Source of the DNA: Trebouxia sp. TZW2008
Lineage: Eukaryota > Chlorophyta > Trebouxiophyceae > Trebouxiales > Trebouxiaceae
Direction of reading: 5' to 3'
NCBI GenBank assembly: GCA_002118135.1
Contig: BDIU01000031.1
Span: 1-64,000 of the forward strand
Length of the DNA: 64,000 nucleotides
The stretch's first letter is position 1, and each line of letters opens with the position of its first letter. Both the position numbers and the translations under genes were made by a program. The notes under the pieces are model-generated. The model had not been told where the DNA came from. It made no database searches and was given only the letters and a program-made list of their open reading frames with translations. Below, piece by piece: positions 33,001 through 43,191 of the stretch.

Positions 33001-36000
33001 CAGCGCCCGACTGGGTCACTGACTTCACTGAATCAGGCTTCTTGACTGAGGTCAGTTCAGCAGAAATAGATACTGAGCTTGTTTCAGTCAGAGTTGATGC
33101 ATCGACCACAGTTGCCAAACGGGTAGAAAGCCTTGGCTCAAACAGCTTGGCAGGTTCTCTTGCTTGGAAAAGTGTAGTTGTGATTGCATTCATTGTCTGG
33201 ATTGCCTACAGCTGCAGGCATTCAAGGCAGGCTTACTCTGTGCTTGCTGGCGCACATTGTGGTCAATCCGAAGCAGTCTTCATTTACACTTGGCTTTCGG
33301 GTGCACAAGTTCAGCAAGTTCATTCATGGCACAGTTACACTGTTGACAGACATGGTGGCTGCAGTGCCTTACTGGGTTGATAACAAGTTCAGCAAGTTCA
33401 TTCATGGCACAGCAGCGTTGCTGCCAGACATGGTGGCTGCAGTGCCCTACTGGAATGATGATGAGAGTGTGAGGGCTAGCGCAGTCACTTGAAATGAGGA
33501 GCGCTTCACCTTCTGTCATGTCCTGATTCCAGGTGCACAAGTTCAGCAAGTTCATTCATGGCACAGCAACGTTGCTGCCAGACATGGTTGCAGCCGTACC
33601 CTACTGGATCGACGATGAGAGCGTGAGGCCCAGCATGCTGCAGTCTGCCCAGTATAGGGACACCCACCAGGCAGAGTAAGCAACTCTCTCTGTAGCAGTC
33701 TGTTGCTTGTATTTGCTGTAGTCCTCCTTCTTCTTATTGGACCCTTCAGTCAGCACTGCTGCTCCAGCGCCTTATTTCTCCTTGTTGTGCTTCTTCTTCT
33801 TGCTGGACCTGTCAGGCAGCAACCTTCTGCTGCAGTATGCTGGTACTCACAACTGCATCAGGATCACGTTTGCATGCACTGATTTGCACATTCATGCACA
33901 AATGAACACAGTGCCTTGTCGTGCATTTGCTTAATTCTTTGGTTTCAAGCATTTCAAAGTATATTCACCCATTCGGCTACCCACCTGGCTACCCACCCAC
34001 ACCCACCCACACCCACCCACCCACTCTTTGGTAAAATTGACATCTCTAGAACGTGACAGCTGTCTGTCCATGCCACAGGCCATCTTCAAATGGTACCCTA
34101 ACCCCACTACACCCCGAGCTGGTGGCCAAGCCAAGAAGAAGAACAGGGGACCCAGACAATGAGCTGACTCATCCCCTGCTGGGAGATGAACCAACACTGC
34201 AGCTGATGCCTAATCGCAACGAGGTGGTGGGAATCGGTGGCCGCCGTGAGAAGAAAAAGACTTTCTTGGACTGGTGGTTCAGCTCTAGACCCAAACCCAT
34301 GAGGGTTGCCAACACTACCCCCAGGTATTGTTCTTTTCCATTATTTTATATTCCTTCTGGTGATGGTTTCGGAATACATTGGCTTTTAGTTTGGGAATTG
34401 GTGGTCGCTGTGAGAAGAAGAAGACTTTTTCTGGATTGGTGGCTCAGTTCAACACCAAAACCATGAGGGTGGCTGACACTATTCTCACTGATACTCTTCT
34501 TCACCTCTTGTGTTGCCTGTTTCCTGAAGAAGAATGTTTGAACATGTGACAATGGACAATGTCCTCATCCTGGCTGTATGTAGAAAGCAAGCTTGGAAGG
34601 AGCTTGTTTCTGTGACCAAAGTCAAATAAAGACACTCAACAACAGCACAGCAAACAGCATACACAGAGTATCCAGCAACTGCAGAGTTACAAGAGCATGC
34701 AAATTGCAATCAGCAACACCACAGCAAGGGCAGATAGGGCATCAGCACAGAGATCAGTTCAGCTGCCTGTGTACATCAAGCATATCATCCAACACTCTTT
34801 GTATCCTGCTTTTCCTTTGGAGTCAAAGCAGTGCTGGATCAATACCAGCAGCTCCTCTTGCTGCTACAAGGCATGTGCAAGCTTGTGTTCAATTTGGTGC
34901 TGTTTCCGCTAGCGTCTTGACAGACTGTCAGCAGGAACCTGCACAGAGTGAGCAGTGGAATGCACACTAGTCATGGCATATGAGAGGGGGCGATAGGTTA
35001 TGGTTCTGCTCTGCACATTTTGATGTTGCAGCACATTGACTTTGTCAATTAGAAGTTATGAGTTCTGCTTGCTCTGTCTTTGAGCCAAAGGAATTGAGAA
35101 TGCTGGCATATATCATCAGCTCCTCTTGTTGTCAAGAGGCAGGTGCAAGCTTGTGCTCATGATGTTGAGGGCTGCTAGCGTCTAGGCAGACTGTCAGCAG
35201 AGATCTGCGCAGAGTGAGCACTTGCATGCACCCTTGTCATGGCTCATGAGAGGGCTGGCGGGATACGGCCCTGCCCTGCACTATGTGACCTTGCAGACCA
35301 CCCCTAGACTGACCATGTCAATGAGAAATCAGGTTTTCGAATCCTGCTTGCTCTGTCTTGGAGTCAAAGGAATCACGCATGCTGGAACAACATCATCAGC
35401 CCGTTTTCATGCCATGAGGCGTGTGCAAGCTTGTGCTCACTTCTGGTGCAGATTCTGCTAGCGTCTAAGCAGACTGACAGCAGGGTTCTGCGCAGTGTGA
35501 GCAGTTGCAAGCAGACCTGTGATGGCATACAAGAGGGCTGGTGGGACACAGGCCTGCCCTATGCCTTACACTCTTGTACCAAACCAACTTAACTCCCTTT
35601 GGCTGGCTGGCATTAGCCAGACCTAATGACAACTTAGTGACGCCCCTGCTGACTCTCATGCGTCACACGGGTATTGCATAGTTGATGTAGACTGTGAGAT
35701 GCCCAGAGAGACCAGCTTGCATCCACCTCTCCATGTTTTGTGCCTTGTAGTGTTCAAGGTTGCTGCTCATCAGAAATGAGCCTCAGGCTTTGTCTGGTGA
35801 GCAGACTCCGTGAGCATTATGATGCATACTATCAAGGGGGTAGGAGGAAGGGGGGAGAGATGTTTACTCAGATGTATACTTGCCTGATGACTGCATTTGT
35901 GTGTGGCAAATTGCAGACCTTGCTTGCAGTTTGCCACAAACAGCTGATAGGCAGCAAAAAGGGTTGTAAAACATGCAGATGTAGACGCTCCCTGCACGTT

Positions 36001-37957
36001 GATCACCGTCAGTCTCTCTTGAGGCTGCTGCGTCACCTGTGCATGTAAATGCATGCTGTGGGGTCGGGTTTATCTGACAAAGCTTGCAAGTGCTATCGCG
36101 TTTGCATTTGATGACAGCTTGGAAAACTTGCTGGTACACCGCTTGGCAAATACCCAAGCAAGCGCAACACAGGTCACACATGCATGCTTGGGATTCTGGC
36201 AAGGCTGCGCGAACAAGATGCTCACAAGCTGCTATCAGTTGTAACATGCGTCAACAGAAAAGCAGCAGCAAATATTCTTCCCCGTGTCAACCGCACCCAA
36301 TTGGGAAGGCATAGACAGCCAAAAAACTTGTGCTGCAAGCAAAACAAACTAAAGTGTGTGCAGAACTACGCCAATGGGCATAGAACCCTAGACCTTTTCC
36401 GCCAACGAGAAGACCTGTGCAGAATCTTTTTGGACCAAAGCAAAAGCATAAATTGCGGTGGGCAGGACTATGCCAATGAGGGTACAACCGAAGACCTTTT
36501 TCGCCAGTAAGAGGATCTTCCTGACTGGGCTTCACATGGCTGTCACCACCAAAACCATTGCTGCTGCCCTGCTGAATTTCAGCAGCAGCGCACAGCGCAC
36601 ACATAAGCCGTGCTGGTGAACTTTAGCCGTAACAAAACCGTTTTGATGTATTTGTTGCAGGACTACGCCAATGAGGGTAGAACCCAAGACCTTTTTTGCC
36701 AATGAGAGGACTTTCCTAACTTGGCTACACATGGCTGTCACCATTGGAACCATTGCTGCTGCCCTGCTGGGTTTCAGCGGCAGCGCACAGCGCACAGACA
36801 AGCCTTCATATGGGGTGAGCTTTTGCACATCCCTTTCTTCACAAAGATGCTGCAGTCTCTCAATGTCTGTTCGACCAAAAGAGATGAAACTTTTATTCTT
36901 TCTTGATGTCAACACGCTGCTGTCTGTCGGTAGAGTTTCTTCACACAATCATTGCTGCTGCCCTGCTGGGTTTCAGCGGGAGCGTACAACGTACAGATAA
37001 GTCTTCGTTTGGAGTGAGGTTTTTTCCTTGTTTTGCAAACATTCTGCTGTCCCTCACTTGTGCCAAGCAGATGTTTGTTGCTTATTTCACTTACCGCAAT
37101 GCCCTTACACTTGAAAGTTACTATCCTTTTTGTCTTTCGTGTTCTAAGCAAGCTACTGTCTTTCAGCACATTTTCCTGTCAACCAAACTGGGCAATCTTC
37201 TGAGCCTTCCTTGTTGCAAACATGCAGGGATCTGATCACACCGTGGAGATCATTGCGGCTATTCTGCTGCCAGTGGCCATCCTGATGTGCGTCTACTCCC
37301 TCACAGTCTTCATCTGGAGAGCCAAGGCCATCGCCAGGAAGCAGGTGAGCTCAGCTGTTCTTCCGTTTTCCTGCTGCTAATATTCCGCCTACATTGTTTC
37401 TCATCACAGTGACTGCTTTGGTCCCCAAGGAAATTGTCCTACTGGCAGACTGTCCTTAGTCAGAATTATTCCTGTAGTCAGGAGGCTGTGATGGCTTCCA
37501 TGTGTCCTTCCATTGAGAAACTCCTTGTCTCAAGTATTTTGACAAGAGGAGATACTGTACTACACCAGAGCCTGACAAGGAAGCAAGGCTCAGAACAGCA
37601 CGCACATTACAACAGGGCACAGTGCAGCACAGCTCAGCTCAACTCAGCTTGCAAATGAGATGCGTTTGCCTGTATGGCCTTGCGTGAGCAGCAAAACCAT
37701 CAATCAGGACACTGTGCTGATGTCATGAGAGTGTGCTCAAGCCTGACTTACAAGACTGTGCAACACACAGTTGCTGTCTTTAGTGTCTCCAGGAGTCATC
37801 CAGCATCACACTTTTGCTTTTGGGTTTGCAGGTGGGATACATTGATGACCCCAGGGGGCCTTTGGGGTTGGCTGGAACTGTTGTGCTGGCTCTTACAGCC
37901 ATTCTAATCCTGGAAGTGCTGGACTTTGTTGACGCTCTCAAAGCACACCACAAATGA
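27083..37957 (+). CDS. VTC4: VTC4-like polyphosphate polymerase (SPX - VTC catalytic tunnel - DUF202)
   Basis: Catalytic subunit that polymerises ATP gamma-phosphate into polyphosphate. Fourteen exons join in phase to 714 aa: 27083-27301, 27413-27532, 27703-27765, 28192-28290, 29371-29571, 30043-30164, 30915-31086, 31537-31751, 32551-32698, 33533-33675, 34079-34324, 36661-36814, 37228-37344, 37832-37957. SPX spans residues 1-167 ([25 protein letters not shown]), the inositol pyrophosphate sensor. The tunnel domain, about 168-500, keeps the basic and acidic strand motifs: [50 protein letters not shown] and KFSKFIHG. A basic linker (501-582) has [12 protein letters not shown]202 with three helices fills 583-714 ([19 protein letters not shown]). 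Length is close to yeast Vtc4. Intron 2 begins with GC instead of GT. Introns 4-12 carry many decayed exon copies. Confidence 0.95.
28596..28756 (+). repeat. 161-bp dispersed element, copy 2 (VTC4 intron 4)
   Basis: Partner of 8760-8920 in inverted orientation, same length, no indel. Both copies lie in the sense orientation of their host gene. Confidence 0.6.
28957..29325 (+). repeat. Three decayed upstream copies of VTC4 exon 5 (5' part)
   Basis: Copies begin near 28957, 29075 and 29194, each after a TGCAGGGCAAC acceptor-like junction. They read [24 protein letters not shown] and [12 protein letters not shown]; the last also includes [16 protein letters not shown] but has a stop. The intact exon starts at 29371. 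Spacing is about 118-177 bp. Confidence 0.9.
29911..29992 (+). repeat. Decayed upstream copy of VTC4 exon 6
   Basis: Reads [16 protein letters not shown] then MELY and a stop, just upstream of the intact exon at 30043, which reads [17 protein letters not shown]. Confidence 0.88.
30440..30850 (+). repeat. Two longer and one short decayed upstream copy of VTC4 exon 7 (5' part)
   Basis: Copies at about 30440-30552 and 30656-30768 carry the [19 protein letters not shown] region with stops or substitutions; a short one lies at 30816-30850. Each follows an acceptor-like TAG or CAG and is cut off mid-exon. Confidence 0.88.
31165..31229 (+). repeat. Decayed downstream copy of VTC4 exon 7 (3' part)
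   Basis: Repeats the end of exon 7 ([10 protein letters not shown]) 140 bp further on, after the intact donor at 31087, with a stop directly after it. Confidence 0.8.
31799..32230 (+). repeat. Three decayed downstream copies of VTC4 exon 8 (3' part)
   Basis: Copies at about 31799-31880, 31962-32050 and 32190-32231 repeat the exon end ([23 protein letters not shown]) and keep a donor-like AG/GTTTG junction where it survives. The tracts between them are CTTTCCCTG-rich. Confidence 0.88.
32318..32500 (+). repeat. Two decayed upstream copies of VTC4 exon 9 (5' part)
   Basis: About 32318-32365 ([13 protein letters not shown]) and 32432-32490 (acceptor, then a [15 protein letters not shown] version and RTDVTCFP). 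The intact exon starts at 32551. Confidence 0.85.
32806..33052 (+). repeat. Two decayed downstream copies of VTC4 exon 9 (3' part)
   Basis: About 32806-32897 and 32979-33050 repeat [19 protein letters not shown] then GFLTE-like sequence; the first is followed by a GTATGC donor-like site. Confidence 0.88.
33297..33480 (+). repeat. Two decayed upstream copies of VTC4 exon 10 (5' part)
   Basis: About 33297-33383 and 33388-33478 read KFSKFIHGT then [12 protein letters not shown] with small changes. The intact exon starts at 33533. Confidence 0.9.
33967..34026. repeat. ACCC-rich tandem repeat
   Basis: About 60 bp of CCCACACCCA-type units near the 3' end of VTC4 intron 10. Confidence 0.85.
34395..34490 (+). 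repeat. Decayed downstream copy of VTC4 exon 11 (3' part)
   Basis: Repeats the [18 protein letters not shown] and PKPMRVAN region about 160 bp after the intact exon, with frame disruptions. Confidence 0.88.
36360..36602 (+). repeat. Two decayed upstream copies of VTC4 exon 12 (5' part)
   Basis: About 36360-36415 and 36466-36602 match the [15 protein letters not shown] and TIAAALL regions, with stops and a frameshift. The intact exon starts at 36661. Confidence 0.88.
36935..37020 (+). repeat. Decayed downstream copy of VTC4 exon 12 (3' part)
   Basis: Repeats [19 protein letters not shown] followed by a GTGAGG donor-like site, about 185 bp after the intact version. Confidence 0.88.
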
Positions 37958-38849
37958 GAGCTATGATGCTTCTTTCAAGACTGATGAGGCTGTGGAGGCC
38001 TGATTACGATTTCTCAAGTTGACGGACTTGAATTACAACTAAGATGTACTTGATCTACACAAGCCCACGCATTTTTTGCAGTACTTCTGCTAGAAGGGTA
38101 AAGCATGAAAATGTTGATAGTGTTCTTTGCAGTAGGGCTCGTGCTGGTTGATCAGGGGCCATAAAGAAGTGGTTATACTGATGGTATCACTGCTTGTGGC
38201 AATGTGGGGCTGCGGTGCATGTAGGGTGTTAAGCAGTCTGCTTTTTTGACAAATTTGTGGACACAGCAAGCTGGTTGTCTACCATATACAGTATACAAAG
38301 AACTTGTTGGCAATGTTGCAGTCAGCACTGATGACATTTGTGCAGCAGGATGTCGAGCCTAGTGTGTTTGCTAAATTGCTTTATGATCTAGTATCAGATG
38401 TAATTGACAAAACTTGATTGCATGGGATGCCAGAAGTTCAGGTCCATGAGAATAACAGCCACCCGCATTTGATCCGCTAAGCAACATCCATCTGACATCT
38501 AGAATGAAATACAAGTATGAAATTGGGAATCAACACGTAAAATCACGAAACAACTGAAATGCCTCCCAGAAAACGATGCCACAGAAGCATTGTCGGCATC
38601 TCGAGTGCAACTGGGCATGAAGGGCACTGGGCCTGTTCAAAAGCCTGACATCATTGCTCTCTACAACGCTACATCTAGTCTGCTTGCTGCATCTTTTGCC
38701 CCAGATCACTGTATCAATGAGTTGTTGCACCAGTATCGGCAAAGCCCAAACCTGCTGTAAAAGCTGCAATCAACTACACAATCCACAGATGAGAGATCAT
38801 ACATGAGGTCATCAGTATATATGGCATATACGGTATGCACAGTACATGC
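37958..38849. other. Intergenic between convergent VTC4 and bZIP genes
   Basis: About 890 bp of mainly A/T-leaning sequence with no coding exon seen. It should hold both 3' UTRs. Confidence 0.4.
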
Positions 38850-41800
38850 TCATATGAGGCTATCAGTACATGGGCTAAGCAAAGGTGAGACAAAAGCAGG
38901 AGTTGGTTGCCGCCTGGTGACTGGCACATAGCCCACACGCACAGCTGTGTCAGGATCCACCATCTTCACATACTCACAAAACAACTTCCACTCCTCATCT
39001 GTCAAAAATGCTGTCACAACTGCATTCTGGCTTTGGATGGACAAACCCTTGTCTGTCGTGTGTACTGTCATATCTGTAGCTTGAGACCTGATGGAAGGGT
39101 AGCCATGCTGTTGTGCTAAAGTGTCGATGGCATCAAACAGGATGGGCTTCTGGGAATCTGGATGGATGATCAGCTGTGCTGCCTGCTCCATGTGCATCAC
39201 CTGTTGCATACCAACCTTAGTCATGAAAGCTTGTGTTGGGTTGCATTTGCACAGTCTCAGCTAAAAAGCTTGACACTGTCAGGCAATCTGTGCCATCCAT
39301 GAGCACTTTCTGGTAACAGGTCATATGTGCAAAAAAGGCAAGTAGCCATGCAACAGCCAAGCAGGATTGCTGAAGCAGTTGGCTTGCCTGTTGAGCAGCT
39401 GCACAGTTGACAACAGTAGATCCTCCTGACAAGCGTGCAGCTTTGGTGTGTGAGGTGAGCCGCATGCATTCAGCCCAAGCCATTCTTGCTCGTGATTGTT
39501 TTCGAAGGAAGTTGCCTGGGAGCTGCATGCACTGCATGAGCTATTCAGGTGAAACAGTGTAGCAGATCAACTCACCCCATACAGCATTGCCTGAGCCCAG
39601 TTATGCATGACTCCTCTGCAGTCCATTGCATTCTGACGCAGCTGCTCAGCTATGTCTGTCATTGCCGTAGTCTTGCCTTTGGTCGCAGCATCACCATCAG
39701 CAACATCAACACCATCACCAGCACCATCACCAGCACCAGGAGCAGCACCAGCACTAGCAGCAGCATCAAGACCACCAGCAGCAGCAGCACCAGCAGCGGT
39801 AGCAGCAGCAGCAACAGCAGGTTGCTGCTCCATTGCCGTTGTCAGTGCTAGACGCTGTCTGTCACATTGCTGCACCTTGGCATGGCAGACCCGCCGCAGA
39901 AACATGAGGTCCTGGATTTGTTCACTGCTCAATTGCATTGCAATCTGCAGACACAATTCAGGACATATGAGCATTGGTCACAAGACATGCATCATTACAC
40001 AGGGTGCAAAGCATGTGTAAGCTGCACAGCCACTCCAAATGCTGCACATGAGTGAAAACACACGTCACTATGCAGCTTGCAAAACACGATGAAAACGCCT
40101 GGACCATCACAAATAAACAGGGCATCTGCTGAAGCTTGCGCCAAACCCAAGGTGATCACGCAGCCTGCCAGAAAGTTCTCAATGAAGACCATGTGCCATG
40201 GGGCCGCACTGAAAGCAGTGAAGTGCCTCTACAGTCAGCAACAGGCCTCTCCAAAGTCGCTTTGCATCAATGCAAGGCGTGTAAGCCTACCAACAGGTTC
40301 TCAATTGAAGATGTGGAGGTGACTCTGTCCGTGAGGTGCTGCAGGACAGCCCAGCCAGTTGCCATGGGTGCACACTGGAAGCTGGGACCATGCTGTTGCA
40401 GTCTTAGTGCCTCGAAGGTCAGTTTGTGTAGCTTCTGGTGCAAGAAAGTGTTAGGGTGTGCTTTCAGCATCAAGAGAGCCACTTGCAACTCATGCTTGTA
40501 GTCCTACACAGAAATGTGTATCATTTGATACTGACTGCTTCACAGTTGTGGTATAACAGAGATGCTGATTGTATAGGTGTAGGTCATCCTGAGCCTCAAA
40601 GGTCAGCCTGTGTAGCTGTGGTGCCAAGGACTGTCGGGATCTGGTTTCAGCATTGAGAATGTATTTCTATCAAAGCACATGTGTCATGTGACCCTGGTGG
40701 CCATGGTAGTGTAACATGGTGAAGAGAAGTTGGTGACTGTCCAACGTGTGGGCGCTGCCAAGCCTGGCTGCACAAAGCAAGTGAGGACCAAAGAATGCCG
40801 GTCACATTTTTTAAAGCACAAGTCAGTAACAGGCGCATGTCTGACGTGGCTGCAGGTGGATGTAACAGTCATGTGTGGGTGTAAGGCAGCTTTGATGATG
40901 AACCGCTCAACGCTCAAGGTCAAGGCAGGGACACACAAAAGGTGTCTTGCTTGTGACTGATCACACTAGTGGCTGACACACTCAGAGTGCCTTACATAAA
41001 AAAAAAGAGATGACGGACAATGTGTACGCATCTTGTTTAGCACATAGCAGCAGTGACAGCAGCATGCCTATTATCCAGAATGCAGAAAACTTGTCTTCGG
41101 GCAAAGCTCCGACTTCAGCTACGCTCAAATGCGATGTTGACCCTTTGAAGGTGATGCTGAGAGTGCCTGGCTTGCTAGTTGCGTGGCCATGAGCAGTGCT
41201 CTGGCCTGCACTTTGGGCCTGTAAGGCCACACAAGTTTGATCAAACATGAGATGCTGTATAACACAAAGGCAAACACATGCGGTGATAGGCAACATAGGG
41301 TTTCTGTTCCAAGGTCAGAAAGCGCAATGTTTCAAAGGCAGACAATCACTGATGAGTCCCAAGGCACCATGAGTGACGTCAGACTCACTGGGTGTCAGCA
41401 TCAAGCAAAGTTACGTTAGCTCATTCACGCTATAACTGGCTGCCTTGCATGTGCAGATGCATTGCAGCATGACAGCAGTATGACTGGCTTGCATAAGAAG
41501 TAGCTCATGCCAGCAGAGCTTCACCTGCACCTGCTGCAGCACTTGCTGCAGCTGCTGCTTCTGCAACTTCACCTCCTGAAGTTGTGCTGTCACTCTTGCA
41601 AGCTCAGCTTCAACAGCTTTAGCTTTCGTCTGCAGGTACAAGTGTTGTGTCAGTTATGAAGGGAGTGTGGTGATAGCAGTTTACAAGCATGCATGTCAAT
41701 TGTGACTTGACAGAGAATGTGGAATACACTGTATTGCTGTGACACATCGCATGCTTGTGACCTCTGCATGACGATGTAAGCTTGCGTATGTAACATGTAA

Positions 41801-42411
41801 CGTACATGTAAGCATACAAGCCTCAAGCATATATGTAACATTTAAGGTCGTGTGTGTTTGCACCCAGAAGCCCTGGCCTGCAATACCTTTTGGCGAGCTC
41901 GAAAGGTCTTCTGCCGCTCCCGATTATTGGCCTTCTGAGCATCTTGAGTTGCCATTGGCTGCTCTGGCTGTTGATTCTGCTCATGCTGCTGCATTAATTG
42001 CAGCTGCAGCTGTTGTATCTCTGCTGCACTTGCTGTGCAGGTGTGTAATTGCTTGTCAAAAGTTGATGAAGGGTCTGAAGTATCAGGCGTTGGCCTCATG
42101 GCTGGCAATTGCAATGCTAGATATTGCATTGTGCTATGCTGCTGCAGACCATGAGTGCAATCTGCTGTGCTGTATTCTGGCTGTCTGTCGGGCATGGCCA
42201 CCTCTGCTTGCAAAGGACCCTGCAATCAGTTGCAGAAGATTGAGAAATTCTGACTCATGCCATTCAAAGCACATCAAGAATCTGATGCGCCGGCTACCTC
42301 CGTTTGCAGCGATTGGTTCGAGTCACACTCTCGTGTGGGATACAGACCAGCCTGTTGGAACTCCGCCAATGCAAAATGGAGGTCGGCAAAAGCGTCTTGG
42401 TAGGCGGCCAT
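38850..42411 (-). CDS. bZIP transcription factor (algal type)
   Basis: Nuclear DNA-binding factor. The first three exons are exact and in phase: 42298-42411 (MAAYQDAFADLHFALAEF), 41887-42219 (Gln-rich, ending NNRERQKTFRARQK) and 41525-41629. The basic region has the N-x7-R spacing. The leucine zipper crosses the intron as AVEAELARVTAQLQEVKLQ with heptad hydrophobics. Further exons are approximate: 41218 to about 41070 (GTLSITFKGSTSHLSVAEV, FSAFWI, a module I recall in green-algal bZIPs), ~40505-40270, ~40190-40080, ~39950-39580 (LSSEQIQDLMFLRRV, then a poly-Ala/Gly/Asp stretch), ~39535-39225 and ~39205-38850. The join after 41070 is unresolved. Target genes cannot be inferred; the gene is convergent with VTC4. 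Confidence 0.8.
39690..39830. repeat. CAG/CAC trinucleotide-rich tract inside a bZIP exon
   Basis: Imperfect ACCATC, AGCACC and AGCAGC triplets encode the Ala/Gly/Asp-rich low-complexity stretch of the bZIP protein on the minus strand. Confidence 0.85.
40570..40645 (-). repeat. Decayed upstream copy of a bZIP-gene exon
   Basis: On the minus strand this repeats the LMLKAHPN and LHKLTFEAL region of the exon at about 40505-40270. It lies on the 5' side of the intact copy, as the other acceptor-side copies do. Confidence 0.65.
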
Positions 42412-43191
42412 GCCGCGGGAGGGCCAAGATGGCGCCAGCAGATCCTTGCTGGCTGTCTATATTGCCGCGACACACTACTTGCGACCCTCGAGACCGACGA
42501 TCTTGCTGCAGTACACACGGCAGATCTCCACCCGGAGGGACAGGTTACACATCGTACGTCAAGCATGGCCAACGGCGGCGCTGACATGCACACCAGCATT
42601 GCATTTCGCCGCTGTTGCATGCGTCGCTCATCAGTTGTACAAGCCGCGTTTACCTGATTTGCATGACAACCCAAACATATACAAGTCGAAGGCTGCTTAG
42701 TAAAAGGGAGTCACTGAGCGGGTCACAGCAGCAGTCTCAGGTCAGTACGAAGCTGATCACAATCACAATCACGTAGCTCTGCTTCCATCACCTCCTGTTG
42801 CACGACATTGCATTGCAATCTAACAGCGCTGAAGTTTTGCGCACAGCATGCTCATTTGCAAAGATTGAGCAGAAAACGAACTGCTTGAGAGACTTGTCAG
42901 GCAAGGTGCCTATATCAATCATCTATAGTTCTGTAGCCGAATGTTATCACAGGCTTCTTGACCATGAGCTGTAAAGTGTGTGTTGAAACCATCAGCTGAT
43001 CTTACTGAACTCGCGTTGTGCTAAACTGGACCTCTGCACATTTGATGAAAGCAAATTCAACATGTCACTTTCATCTTCACATGTTTGCGACAGCAATGAT
43101 GTCTGCTTGCTGTAGCTGAGTCAATAACTGCTTCAGGCAAGCATCAACAACAGAAGAGCATGAACACAATCACATTTCAACAAACAACACA
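42412..43191. promoter_or_regulatory. bZIP 5' flank and 3' flank of the large minus-strand gene
   Basis: The CpG-rich part 42412-42660 abuts the bZIP start and is its likely promoter. A 117-codon plus-strand frame at 42304-42657 crosses it, but I see no domain or splice support. The rest shows no exon. Confidence 0.45.

Noticed and set aside
42304..42657. 117-codon plus-strand frame with GGHAAGGP, resembling a P-loop at first sight
   Set aside because: It overlaps the first bZIP exon on the opposite strand and the CpG-rich promoter; no true Walker A motif and no splice extension.
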